Of a DNA stretch of 64,000 nucleotides, positions 21,071-32,649 are shown piece by piece. Origin of the DNA: Bullera alba (lineage: Eukaryota > Basidiomycota > Tremellomycetes > Tremellales > Bulleraceae); contig BCIX01000002.1 of the NCBI GenBank assembly GCA_001600095.1, positions 124,001-188,000 on the forward strand, written 5' to 3'. The notes beneath the pieces are model-generated. The model saw nothing but the letters and a program-made list of their open reading frames with translations, made no database searches and was not told the DNA's origin. Made by a program: the position numbers and the translations under genes. Numbering within the stretch: the first letter of the stretch is position 1; each line of letters starts with the position of its first letter.

Positions 21071-23353
21071 ATGGACCCATCAATACCGTCTAGCTCGACG
21101 TCTGGTGTCGAGTCAGAGCCAGTGCCCGATCCACCGTTCAAGGGATACATAGAGTCGACATTCGATGCGCTCCTGATATTCGAGGCCGCCCGGGCGGGCA
21201 TGATTCCCCGTGTGACCAGGCGGTTGATCGACAGTGAGAGAGGCATGGTTCAGAGTGGAGCCGTCTTTGTCTTTGACGAGCATGAGAGTGGCATCAAGAG
21301 ATGGACGGATGGACTCTCGTGGAGTCCGAGTAGGATCCTGGGCAACTTTCTGGTGAGTCACCACCCCTCACGCTTCGGGGTCCCAAGAAAAGTCCGAGCT
21401 TACCGGATCTACCTCAGGTGTACCGAGAGACCTTGGAAAAGGACAAGGTTGTCAAGGGTGCGACGTCGCCCAAGAACAGATCGCCCTCGGATACACCTGT
21501 AAATGGAGCCGGCACCGAAAACGTCCCTCTGCCCGCAGTACAGGCATCATACAACGATTCGACGAAGCAGGACCCTCCATCCTCGGCGCTGGGTCATGGA
21601 GCTTTGCCGAGACCACGGAGCACGAGCGATGGAGGCGGTCCCATTGACAGGCAGAGGGAGAGGCAACTGGTTGGAAGCTTGACGAATAATGTCAAGTACA
21701 GAGTCGGCGGTCTCATCAAGAAGGTGAGTCGAGCCTGTCTCTGTTGTGGATGCTTTGCTGATTTGTTGCTCCCAGACGATGTCGATCACTGTCAATGGCT
21801 ATGTTCAGCATATGATCTCGTACTACACGATGGAGGATGTGATTGCAGGAAGGCTCCGGACACCCTCTACCATTCCCGAGCTGGCGTCGCTGGAGATCTC
21901 ACCAGATTACCTGCAGAGAGAGAACTTCAGGTTCCCGCCAATGATAGAGATTGGCTACGATGGCATCGCTCGATACAGGTGCGTAGAGTGACTCTGAGAC
22001 CGACTCTGCGCTGACACTCTACACAGGGGAGAACCGGAAGAACCCACATCCCCTCAATCCGCTGCCACCGGACTATCGATCAACACCTACCCCACGTCGC
22101 CAAACGGACCAGACATGTACGACCAATATGGCCAACAGATGCCTCCTCAGCCATTGCGACTAAATCACTCGTCACCATCATCTCATCGCCCGAGATCCAT
22201 CACCGTGCCAATGTCAATCCCCCTGGCATCTCCCTCGTCGGCACATGCCTATCCCACAGCACCATCATCTGCGGGCTCTGTCTACCTCGGCTCGCATCAG
22301 CAGCAACAGCAGCATCATCACCTCGCCATGTCCAGCAACATCCCCTTGGGCTCGACGCCTATCGTCCGACAAGGCTCAAATTCGAGTATGAACTCTGCTA
22401 GTGGCGCCCTGCGGCCATCGTCATCCTCCCGGCGATACGATCCCTATGCGACTTCGACCTCTAGTCCACGGATGTCTCAGCCCAACGGGTCGTCGTCGTT
22501 GCACAACAGGCGGCAGTCCCAACCTGTGACCCAGGCGCCTCCCGCGACTCACGACTACTACGCTTCCACCTCGGCCCATACCTCGGCCTATGATGTGTCA
22601 AAGCTCCCCCCGATGAGTCCAGTGACCGGCACGAGTGGGATGAACGGGCATGGAGATCACAACGCGCATTCGAGTCCGTATCACTATCAACCCCCAGCAA
22701 CAGCTCCTGGAGCTTTCGCCAGCTTTCACTCCACTTACGCACCGTCCTCACCCTCGAGTCAGCAGCAGCATCACACCCCGCAACATCACCATGCTCAGCC
22801 GCCATCTCAGCAGAATCACCAGGCGCACATGTCTTCGCCGGAGCAACAACAGCATCAGCAACACCTGAGCTATGGCGCCCCGCAGTATACGCAGTGGCAA
22901 CCATCGCCAGTCGCGCCCAACTCGGCAGGGAGATATATGCCGCAGACTCAAGCGCCGAGGGATTATGCGTTTGGTCATCCGCCCCCACTACAGCTTTCCG
23001 CGGCGAACAACAGTGTTCCCCCTGGACCTGGAACTGGATCATCCACGTCGTCCAGTGCTCATCATCACATGGCGCATGGCCATCAATCGGATTACGGGTC
23101 CAGTTCCCCCGATCACCACGGTAATGGATCATCACTCCACGCTCCGCCGATACAGCCGATCCACGATGGAGCGGGACAGGGGCATTGGGATCATCATGCC
23201 CCTCATCAGCAGATACACCCCAGTCAACATGGTCATCCCCACCCAGGGCATCACGTACCGCATGCGCCCATCGCCGCTGGGTGGGAGGGCCCGGCTTATG
23301 CCTCGATCCCGGACGGAAACGAGTGGAGAAACCAGGGCACGAGCGTAGGATGA
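21071..23353 (+). CDS. WOPR-domain transcription factor (Wor1/Ryp1/Pac2/Gti1 family)
   Basis: A DNA-binding regulator of the family that controls white-opaque switching, dimorphism, conidiation or sexual development in fungi. Four exons, about 700 residues. The start MDPSIPSSSTSG is the first ATG in phase. WOPR box 1 follows at about residues 20-95: FKGYIESTFDALLIFEAAR, MIPRVTRRLIDSERGM, VFVFDEHESGIKRWTDG and LSWSPSRILGNFL, an excellent match including the RWTDGxxWSxSR core. After an intron, VYRETLEKDK and a variable linker lead to box 2: YRVGGLIKK, TMSITVNGYVQHMISYYTM, EDVIAGRLRTPS and LQRENFRFPPM. The remaining ~440 residues are low-complexity Ser/Pro/His/Gln, with several CAG/CAT runs coding Gln and His blocks, as in other family members. 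It ends in GTSVG and TGA. Its unusually long upstream region suggests complex control. Confidence 0.95.
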
Positions 23354-23917
23354 AAGTCGAGATCGACAGGATGGGAGAGAAATGGCTTTCCGGGTCATAC
23401 ATGCGTACTGGTAACGAACGAGACGTTTAGACGTTAGAACTACTGTAGCTTTCTGTCACGGCAACATGCATGTTTCATGTGATACTACTCGTGCGTCAGG
23501 GTGTTGAGATCAGTTTGTCATAACATCTCAAAGCTTGGATGTCTGGACGTGTAGTACGAATGTCCTTGACCACCTCGCGGGGAGCTGAATGCGTACTCTA
23601 TATACATGCTCTATTCACAGGATGCGTGGATCTCCGTAGGTGGCCGAGCGCTACTCGGAGACGACGTACGTCTTAGTTGAAGTAGATGCTTCGAGCTGTA
23701 TGATAGAGATCGAGATATCGAGCATCTTCTAGGATATGGCAGAGATCCGACTGGATGGACACTGCTGGTGACCCCTCGGCTACCCCTCGTCCCTCTTTGT
23801 CAGACTTTCTGTAGCCCAAAGTGTACAAGTGCAGCATGCTAGCACAAATGTCCAATGTCATCTATGTCGTTGGCGCTGGTGTACTGGCACGCAGATGCGT
23901 GATACGGTCCCAGTGCT
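23354..23917. other. 3' spacer between convergent genes
   Basis: Lies between the stop codons of the WOPR gene and RCE1. No reading frame of note; it is expected to contain both 3' ends. Confidence 0.6.
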
Positions 23918-25290
23918 TCACACCCGCTTGGTCAGGGCATAGGTGAATCCCGCGATGCCGATCACGTACGATGCCCAGATGCCTATACAATGCTCAGCAG
24001 TCATACTGGGACATGAATATCCTCGTACACTCACTGAGGCTGTGACGAGGATGCCTAGCGACAGCAGAGGTGGGGAGGTAAATGCCCATGTAGTTGCAGA
24101 ACATGTGTGCGGAGAGCGGGGCAAATATCGACCCCGTGGTGAGGTAGAGGTATGTCGCGAACCAACCGAATAAGGTGGTGTACCCGAGTTGGAAGACTGT
24201 CAAGTATGGGCGTCAGTACTACTTGATGCCCATATCTCGCCAGAAGGTGAGTGACGGATCGTTACTCACCACACCCGGCCAGCGCTTGGATAGCCGCTTG
24301 CCTCGTTCTTCCGCCCCTCACCCAAACTTCATGAGCGTGGTGGACGTGGGCCAAGCCGAACCACAATGGCGTGCCGAAGATCAAGGACCGAGTAGACAGA
24401 CCGCCTAGTATCGACACAGCGAGGATCGTTGATCGAAACACGAGTTCCTCGGTGATTGGGCCCTAGGTAGAGAATCTCAGGCATCAGCTTGGCCTGAACC
24501 CCCAAGAGTGCCCTTCGCTACTATCCCGCGACAGTGGTGGGAATAGCGACTCACCACGAGATAGTTCCGGCTCTCGACCAAACCCCATTCCCGGACGAAC
24601 CGCCTAGCTCGGTCCAACAAGGAGAGGGAGTCGTGCTGGAATGGCAGGTCCCCGTCGAGGTAATTTGCGAATAGAGGGCCGATGAAGAGAATGGGTGTGA
24701 GGAGGTAGGGCAGTACCGAGCCGAATGAGGGTTTGAGCAATAGGTCCGGGATACCAAGGCCGAGGAGCGACAACGTTGGTTTGACCTGGATACCAAGTCA
24801 GTACACGCTCCAATGCCAGGTCACCACGATGTAGGTGCAGGTAGAGCCAAAGGTTGCGGAGCAGTATATCCAGATGACTCACCGCTTCGAGGGCCGAGTA
24901 TCCCCCTATTGCCTTGACCACACCCCATACACAGATCAGACTGCTCGCTGTAGCCACGCCCACTGCCTTCATACGGGATTTGATCGTGTCCGGATGATCT
25001 CTACTCCCCAGTTCCGGTCCTGTCGGAAGGGGTGGTATTGTGACATCAGCGGTTCCCAGCTGGACATCTGCTTCGGACAGAGAGGTGACATTCGGTAGCG
25101 TTGAAGAGCCATTCGGCGGAATGGATGACATTGGGCGAGCCGAGGTCGGAGGTCGGAGTAGCTTTTTGGCTAGATAGATAGATCCGACGTAAGAGCTGGT
25201 GAAAGCCAGCGAGAGGAGGTGTGCGGTGGACGAGTGTAATCCGGTGACGAGGGGTAATGGGAGCTCGAGCGAGGGGTGCGTTGAGACCAT
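23918..25290 (-). CDS. CAAX prenyl protease 2 (Rce1)
   Basis: An ER-membrane endopeptidase that removes the last three residues from prenylated CAAX proteins such as Ras and a-factor. It starts at the ATG at 25290 (MVSTHPSLELPLPLVTG); an upstream in-phase TTG exists but no earlier ATG. Hydrophobic spans include STAHLLSLAFTSSYVGSIYL and ICVWGVVKAIGGYSALEA. Motif 1 is assembled across an intron as ESRNYLV-GPITEELVFR, with the catalytic Glu-Glu. Motif 2 is FGLAHVHH and motif 3 is SAHMFCNYMGIYLP. The intervening QLGYTTLFGWFATYLYL and TGSIFAPL are classic for Rce1. It ends in FTYALTKRV. Linker residues around position 75-130 are variable. The start is divergent from the next gene, about 500 bases away. 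Confidence 0.94.
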
Positions 25291-25796
25291 GGTGACGGAC
25301 ACAGCGGGAAGTCTTAGGGCTTTGAACTGATCCAATTGGTCTTCTCCCAGTTCTCAGAGCTTTCCTGCTGAGCCTAGCTACCACCTCTTGGCTCGTACAG
25401 GCCGACGTAGACTGCCTGACCGATGCTTGACTGAAAGTCTGAAGTCAAAGTAACTGGACAACAACAAAACGATCCGTGATTCAAGCTAAGCTTCACACAA
25501 AGCACAAGCGCGCTTACCGGGGCCGATCCGCGCGGGTACCTGACCTTCGGCCCAACTTGCCCGAAATGGTAATTTAAGCTTAAGCAGATCCCGATCGAGT
25601 GGAGGCCAGATTTCCGGGACGACGCTGCGTGATTCTCGCCGTCAAGGTCGACTCATCGTGTCGTTGTACTCTACACCACAAGTCAACAGTCATCGCGCTG
25701 TCGGATCCTAGCTTAGAAGGACACGGTGCAGCAGAAAGCTTTATGGGATAGAGCAAGAATCAAAGCTGAGCGTGTTCGCTCGGTCATCTTCCCATA
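25291..25796. other. divergent promoter region, RCE1 and Atg38-like gene
   Basis: Separates two divergent start codons. No gene and no clear element recognised apart from AAGCTTAAGC-type palindromes near 25575. Confidence 0.5.
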
Positions 25797-27917
25797 ATGA
25801 ACTCTGAGAACCCTTTGCAAAGGGTGAGTTGGGCTTTCTTCTCGCCTCCCGCTACGTCTGCTACCTAGCCTAGTCTCTCTATGCCGAGCACGCTCGGTCA
25901 GCACTTCAGCATAGTGTTGGAAAGTTCAGCTGACATGGTACAGGCACACTCGCTCTCTGCTCAAGCGTCGATACTGCTCAAACAGCCCAACGCGCCGGTA
26001 TCGACCTTGGAAACGGCCTTGGCGCAGTATACCCAAGCTGCGGACTTGTTCGAGAGGTCCTCTTCAGGTGGCCCGGAAGATGCTCAGACTCAGAGCACGT
26101 TGAGACTGCTCACTGCGCAACATCGTAGAATGGCCAAAGATCTGGAACGGAGGATCGCCACGGCGAAAAGAGCTGAAGCGGCACAAGCGGTCTCCACGGG
26201 AGCAGCGGCGGATATGTTGGGGGATCAAGCTGGTCCATCTCGCCCAGGAGTGGGTAGGAGGGTCAGTCATGAGCAAACTGGCTCGGAAGGGGGCAGTAGG
26301 AGGGTAGCAGGGGAAGGTCTCGCTGTGGGTCTGGGAGGTGTGCGGGTTGGAACTTGGCCCGCGTCGGCTGTTTGTGAGTGATGCCCTGCTCGAGGGACAT
26401 CAGCTGTCGGGTGTCATCTGCACCGAGAGCTGATATATGACTGATTTAAATAGCCACGAGATCGGCAACCTCGCCATCGCTCGGTCTTCCACCCTTTGCA
26501 CTCCGTCAACCTGGCACTCAGGCCGCACCCCCGGTGTACCCCTCCACGGCTATACCGTCCGTGCCGCCCGCTCGGGCGTCTCATAATCCGGGGCAGATAC
26601 TCGCCGGATACGACTACAGCTCCCTCTCCCCACTAGTCTCGTCCTCCTCATCCGATGAGTCTTTCATGCATCTGGGGGGTATGCCCGATACCTTGGACCC
26701 CTTTAGCAGGTTTTGGGGGATGTTGGATAACATGCTGGATGATATTTCGAACCCGGTCGCATTCGCCTCTGCGCCAATGGGCATCGAGCCAGGGACAAGC
26801 ATTCAGAGGGAGTTTGAGGGTAGAACGGAAACGAGGGAGAAGGTCTATTCGTCGAAAGGCAAAGGTAAGTCAGCGGGAAAATCTCGATGGAGGCAGCGAC
26901 TAACATGGGACTAGGTATCGACAGAGCGGCTTCTCCCAGCGAGTCCTTCTATATGGTGCAAAAGGGCAAGTCTGAGCGGGCTCAGCCAACACAACCAAGT
27001 GCACCAGTCCATCAAGCGTGAGTGCATGGTCTGAGGTCATACGACTGCTACTGCCTTCGCGAAAAGGATATGTAGCAGGAATAGGCCTGACGATCTACTT
27101 TAGTTCCCCCGCCAAGAAGACTCCAGAAGAGCTCGAGCTGGAGAACGAGCATCTCCGCGCCAGTCTCGATGCGCTGGCTGTACACACGCAAGAGGTAGAA
27201 AGCCGGAATAAACAGTTGCGCGAACAAGCCGAAGAGCGGGACAAGACGATGCGCGGCGTCGTCCTGGGCGTTAGGCGCGAGGTGAGTGCGACAGTAGCAG
27301 AAGGATCAGGGGGAGTCCGGAGCTGACATGGGGATATGACAGGCTCAGAAGGCGAAACAGGGTACCGACATTATGCGATCCCAACTCCTAGCTAGTATAT
27401 CCTCCCCGAGATCAACACCGCGGCCTCAGCCTCCAATACCGGAAGACCCGGGCGACAAGCCCGTGTCGGTAGAGTCCACTGGCGGTGAGTCTAGCTGAAC
27501 AGGCACCTTCTGTCAGGACGCAGCTGATTGAATCTCAGCCCAACGGCAAAAGATCCGGGAGCTGGAGGAGCAGGTTAGGACGCTGAAAGAGGAGAATGCG
27601 AAGCAAGTGAGTCATTTTAGTGTCGACCAGCGACGTTCCACCACCTCCTTGTGGCAGGCAATAGCTGACGATGGAGCAGAAAGGCCAGATTGACAAGTAC
27701 AAGACCCGAGTGAGTATCCCCTCGACTCGAAACGCGCATACGACTTGCGAGACAGGATTGACGCTCGGTGCCAACCTAGTTTGAAACGCTCAAGGTCAAT
27801 GCGAGGGCCAAGCGCGAAGCCAAGGCGAGTGCTGCGGCTTCAGTCGCGAGTGCGACTACCACCAAGGACGCTGCGAGTGGCAGTGCTGCGGGACTACCAG
27901 GGGGAAGCTCGTTGTGA
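25797..27917 (+). CDS. MIT-domain coiled-coil protein, Atg38/NRBF2-like
   Basis: Likely the autophagy-specific subunit of PI3-kinase complex I, or at least a MIT-domain relative. I place the start at ATG 25797: a 27-base exon (MNSENPLQR) ends exactly at GTGAGT, and the intron closes at ACAG before 25944 with a CTGAC branch point. This yields PLQR-AHSLSAQASILLK, which lines up with the NRBF2 N-terminus (PLxxAHxxSRRA). The MIT helix bundle continues with LETALAQYTQAADLFERS and LRLLTAQHRRMAKDLERRI. A Ser/Pro-rich middle follows with FWGMLDNMLDDISNP. The C-terminal half is coiled coil (TPEELELENEHLRASLDAL, RQKIRELEEQVRTLKEEN) and ends FETLKVNARAKREAK plus an Ala/Ser tail. About nine exons. A simpler alternative start at ATG 25881 is open but loses the family-like N-terminus. 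The Atg38 name is an inference. Confidence 0.72.
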
Positions 27918-29333
27918 TCGCGACCGGGGCCAAAGTGATGTCTTCGCGCTATCTTCCTGTCATTTTCCTGTCCTTGCAGTCCTGTCTCTCACGTCGGAGG
28001 TCTGACAAGGTGCAACATCGCCAGATCTCCGGCCGCCGACCGCCGGGAGAGCCTGCCCAAGCGATCGGGTATGGCACCGAGCTCGTTCGGGCCATCTTTG
28101 CTCCACATGTAAGCAAGTCTAGAGATCTAGAGATCTATATCGGTTCTGTTGTATCTGTACCCCAAAACTGGATGCACGTTTGCGAGCGGGAGCGCGTGAC
28201 AAGAGGTGACATGGTGACAAGGTACGGCGCAGTAGCGCAGTCGGTGGGTATCCTCGAATGATCGGGACCTGATCAGTGGTTGTTGTCTCGAGTCTGTCAT
28301 GGCGTCCAGGACTCAAGAGGATCGCTTAAAACAGCTTTGGGAGATGATAGGTGCTCGGGGGCAAATTGACACCCCCAATTTTCGGATCCGATCCTGTTGG
28401 TGGTAGAACACGAGAGGAGACCAGAGGTCGTCGCTCTTCTTAAGCATACACATCCCCCCCAGGGCCTCCCAGGGCTCACCCCAGACTGGGATAATTGAAA
28501 CGTGTGGCTTGAGCAAGCTTGATTCAGGCAATGTACAGCATGACGACAATCTGCAGAGAGGAAGACGAGTGCAGAGAGGAGTACGACCTAGTGCGACGAA
28601 GCGGTAAATGCACGGAAGACAGAAGGGATCTAGGGTATGGATGGATGGGGTCGGCACTAGTTGGCACCGAGAGTGAGGGATGCCTTGGACGACGCAGCCA
28701 AGCAGCTTGGGATGTGTGTTGGACCGCTGTTGGACCGTAGAGGAGGACAGAGGAGAAGACGGGAGAACTGGGGGTAAGCTTAGAACACTGGGAGATCGGA
28801 TGAAGATGCATAAAAATAGCGCAGGTTCAGAAGGGGGGTAAAGACCGCACTAGTTCCTGATAGCGCGAGTGCCTCTACTGCTCATGTACCTATCTCGCGA
28901 CTCGTCTCCTCCAAACTTCCTCCATCCCTCCAACTGTCATCCAATCGCATCGCTGTGCTAGATGGCCTACGCGTACGCCTCCAACCCTGCATTGTGTCTC
29001 GGAACGATGTACGTCGGGTTGTAACGACAGAGCGTAGGTTCAGCCCAAATCGGTCAAATAATCACTCGAGCGGGTGAACATAGAGTTCGGAATGGAGTTT
29101 ATTCCTCACAACTTCATCCTCGATCTACTCGTATCCCACTTCTTCATCGACCACTCTGCTTGGAACTCTTCCATCACCACTCTTCACGACTCTCGCTGCC
29201 CGCTCTGCATCGCCTCTGTTTTTAATGGTCCTCCGGACGATCGACCCATCGCTTGCTGACACCCTACTCGACATTGATAAATACCTACACCCAGGGAACC
29301 TATGTGCGACCAAGCATCAGGCTCGAGCACGAC
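27918..29333. other. intergenic region before the zinc-cluster gene
   Basis: No gene supported. Several short adjacent duplications occur: TCTAGAGA twice near 28118, GCGCAGTA/GCGCAGTC near 28228, CCAGGGCCTC/CCAGGGCTCA at 28459-28478, and an 11-base pair near 28718. The last ~230 bases are pyrimidine-rich and probably leader of the next gene. Confidence 0.5.
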
Positions 29334-32283
29334 ATGACCTCTGAGCGGTATGCCTATGGCAACCCAGGTCGGTACGATCCAATGTTCGACACCTTTCCCT
29401 CCCAGGCGGGTCCGGGCCCGTCGACGATGGATCAGAAGGGAGGGTTTTACTTTCCGAATCCAATTCCGATGTCGGTAGGTTCGTCCTATACAAACGCCAG
29501 CGATCGATCCTATGCCGAGGAGATGCAGCGCATGGATAGAATGCCATTAGGCGATGGAATGGATATGGGCATGGAGAATGGATCGTCGAATCGCGGAGGA
29601 GGGGGAGATGCGGGAGGAAGTCAAGGGATATCCTCTCCGTCGTATATCAACGTCCCGTTCACCAATTCTGCCGCATTTCAATCCACCTTTATGCCCTCTG
29701 GCTGGAGTTTTGATGCTCCTTGGGGATCGATCTCACCGCAACAACAACAACAGCAGTTACAACCTATGCCAATACAGAATCAGTACACCCATGATCAACT
29801 CGGCTACCCCCAGACCATGTCGCAGGGTCAATACCACTCTCCTAGCGGCAGCAGCTCGTACGAGTCACAGTCCCACCTGTCAATGGGACTGATGCAGAGA
29901 TCGGCGTCTGGAACAGGACGACCAGCGGAGCAACCGTGAGTCGGAATCTTCCCATTATTCTCCTGGACCACCTCTGTTGCTCAGGTGCAGGATGCTGATT
30001 GCGGACTGTAGGAGGAGCACACCCGTCAATGCCGCTGGGATCTCCACAGGCGATCGATTCTCCCAATTGCTCGAAGCAAAGCTGGGACTCGATTCATCCT
30101 CCACATTCGCCTCGATCTCCATCACACCTCCAGACTCATGGACGCAGACGCCAATGCCCCAGCCTCATTCGGCCTCGAATCCGGGCTCTGAAAACGTCGA
30201 CATGGCTCGACCACCGCCAGTCATCGACGACATTCATTCCTGGTGGGCGACCAACCCCCATGATTTCGGACACCCAACTCAATATGAAGCGCGGTACGCC
30301 CAACCCGATCCTCCTCCAGGTCAATCCCGGAAGATGGATTCGGAAGTCCTCTTCACGGTGCTCGACCCGCAAGAGATCGACTCGGCTCTGAGCGACGTTT
30401 CCCAGATCAGAATCCCGCCCGATCTCGTCGCTCCAGCTATTCCACAAGAGTTGCTCGCGTGGTTTCCCTCCGAAGATGCCACCAAGGAGTTTTTGGATTT
30501 ACAGAGTCAATACCCCTTTGTGCCGAAATACGACTATGGTCTTCCCGGCCATCCGATCCCGTTCATCACACCCTCGGCCATCCAACAGCCTCCTCGGGAC
30601 TTTGCCCAGAGGCCAGTAGACGCCAATGGGGTTGAGCTGCCGACATACCCGTCCCAAGCTTCCACCGAGCCGCAGAACCCACCTCCACCATCACTTGTCA
30701 ACCAAGTACCCGCGCAGTCGAATGCCTGGTTGCAGACTCCATCATTTGGCACACCTTTGGCCCAGGCGGCGTCGAGGACAAGCTCCAGTACGCCAACAGT
30801 CAGCTCCCGGACTTCGCCAATAGCCGCCGTGACGACCCCTCAATCCGACACCCCTGCGGTATCAGCACCCCCACCCCCGGCGAGCGAGAGTACTGGGCAT
30901 TCGGCCAGGGGCGAGTTTGCTCACACCTACGATGCAATGTATCGGACCTTGGTGCGGAGCGACAACGGCGGTAACAGTAGTCTAAGCTCGACTGTTGGAT
31001 CGTTACCGCCCCCGTCGAGATGGACGAGTCTGGCCCCTCCTCCGTCGGGCAACTCGACGCGGACCAGTCCGCAAACACAGTCGGTCGCCCCATCACGATC
31101 ACAAGGCCCGTATCCGCCCGCTCCGGCATTTATCCTGACTCCACAACAGGGACCTGGGACAATACAGCTCCCTAGGCCAAAAAGGGAGGTCGCCTCGGAA
31201 ACCGTCCCCCAGCTGTTGAAGCTCGCTTCGGAGGGTGGCGAAAAATCCAAGTCGGCTGAACCACCAGCTGCGAAACGTCGTCAGAGCAGTAGTCCAAAGT
31301 CAAAGGGGAAAGCCAAGGCCAACAAGGACTCCGACGCCAGCCCCGGTAGCAAGAAAGTCGGTGGGAAGTCGAAGAAGGTATCGCCAATCAGCGAAGATTT
31401 GCCTGCGCTCCCCCAGCCCCAGCCCCAGCCCAAGCCCCAGGCCCCAGATGTCCAACGCCTTCCGCAACCTGGCCCATCTCGACTTCCTGAACCCGAACCT
31501 AGCCCATGTCAGTCTGGCCCATCCCGATCTCCCCAACCCCAGCCTGGTCCATCCCAACGTCTTCCACAATCTAGCCCCTCGCGACCTCCCGAGCACGATC
31601 ACAGAGTCGAAGTCGAGTCCGACTCTGGATCGGCAGCACAGAAACCCGTGGTGATGATCGCTTGTCATACCTGCCGCTCGAGAAAGTTGAAGTGTGATGG
31701 AGCCAAGCCGCAATGCCATAATTGTACACGGAGGAAAGAGCCCGAATGCTCTTACGACCAGGTGTTGCGACGACGCGGGCCGGGCAAGAAGCCAAAGACG
31801 GGCAGGAGGGCCACCAAGGAGGCCAAGGAGGCCAAGGGGGGAAAGGGGGAAAAGGAATCGAAAGGGGATAAAGCCGTCGCCAAAGCTGGAGCGCCGAAAG
31901 CCACTGGGAAAAAGGCCAAGCGGACTCGCGAGGCGGATCCGGGAGGCTCGGAGAGGGAGAGTCTTTGGTCGGAGGACCACAGCGATGGTACGGGCGCTCG
32001 TGAGGATGGACTCGCGGCTGGATCCACTAGCAACAACAAGACCAAGGCCAACACTGTCGACACAGGGACTGCCCCTTCGACATCCTCCCGAAAGAAGCGC
32101 AAGTCGGAAGATCTCGACCGTCCACTATCACCGAGTAACCCTCACCCTCAGCACCAGACGCATCTCAACCCCCATCCCCTGGCCCACGCCCTGCCTCGGA
32201 TCGAAGTGGGCGATAGGCATAATGAAGGAAGGAAATCCATGTTCGATTCGCTCAACGCGTTTTCGTACCCCTATCCCAGATAG
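29334..32283 (+). CDS. Zn2Cys6 binuclear-cluster transcription factor
   Basis: A nuclear DNA-binding regulator of unknown target, about 957 residues in two exons (29334-29935 and 30012-32283, phase checked across the intron as AEQP-RSTPVN). The start is MTSERYAYGNPGRYD. The first 700 residues are low-complexity, rich in Ser, Pro, Gln and Met, with a poly-Gln run and long acidic/Ser stretches likely to act as activation regions. The zinc cluster lies far downstream at about residues 750-780: ACHTCRSRKLKCDGAKPQCH, then NCTRRKEPECSYDQ, supplying six Cys in the normal C-x2-C-x6-C-x5-12-C-x2-C-x6-8-C spacing. A basic linker RRRGPGKKPKTGRR follows directly, then Lys/Glu-rich sequence and a C-terminal YPYPR. 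No fungal-TF middle homology domain is recognised. The cluster near the C-terminus is uncommon; most are N-terminal. Confidence 0.9.
31411..31446 (+). repeat. CCCCAG hexamer repeat inside the zinc-cluster gene
   Basis: Imperfect tandem CCCCAG units encode a Pro-Gln run upstream of the zinc cluster. Related degenerate CCC-rich repeats continue to about 31,580, coding Pro/Ser-rich sequence. Length variation here would keep the reading frame. Confidence 0.75.
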
Positions 32284-32649
32284 CACACCGCCCGACTTGG
32301 CCTACCCCGGAGAGGAGGGGGAAGAGGGGAGCATTCATTTGTCATAGAGCATTGTAGCAATTGTAGCCATATTAGAAACCAGCTTGCGTGCATCTAGAAC
32401 CCATGTATTGGTACTATTTGATAACACCAAGAGAGACCGCTAGTCGAAGTGTGAACAAGTGTGAAGGCACTCGTAACATCACTGAGTACAAGCACGTACG
32501 ATAGGCATACTAATTCACATCTAGTTCACAATGTATACAAGCAATAAGGTAGGAATGGTACAATGCTCGAAGGCAAGATGACTGGAAGATAGGGCGTGAT
32601 GGGGACTAGTCGATCTGGGAGGGAGACAAGAGACACGACTAGCCTACTA
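32284..32649. other. 3' spacer between convergent genes
   Basis: Short AT-richer stretch between the stop codons of the zinc-cluster gene and the remodeller gene. No frame supported. Confidence 0.6.

Noticed and set aside
22461..23402. Long minus-strand frame (313 codons) opposite the WOPR gene C-terminus
   Set aside because: It is the reverse of the Gln/His/Ser-rich coding exon; low-complexity codons leave the opposite strand open by chance.
25881..25943. ATG 25881 as start of the MIT-domain gene
   Set aside because: Open and in frame, but the upstream 27-base exon with perfect splice signals gives a better family-like N-terminus; kept only as an alternative.
31300..31980. 226-codon minus-strand frame opposite the zinc-cluster gene
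   Set aside because: Shadow of the real exon carrying the Zn2Cys6 motif; the peptide is repetitive (Leu-Gly runs) and meaningless.
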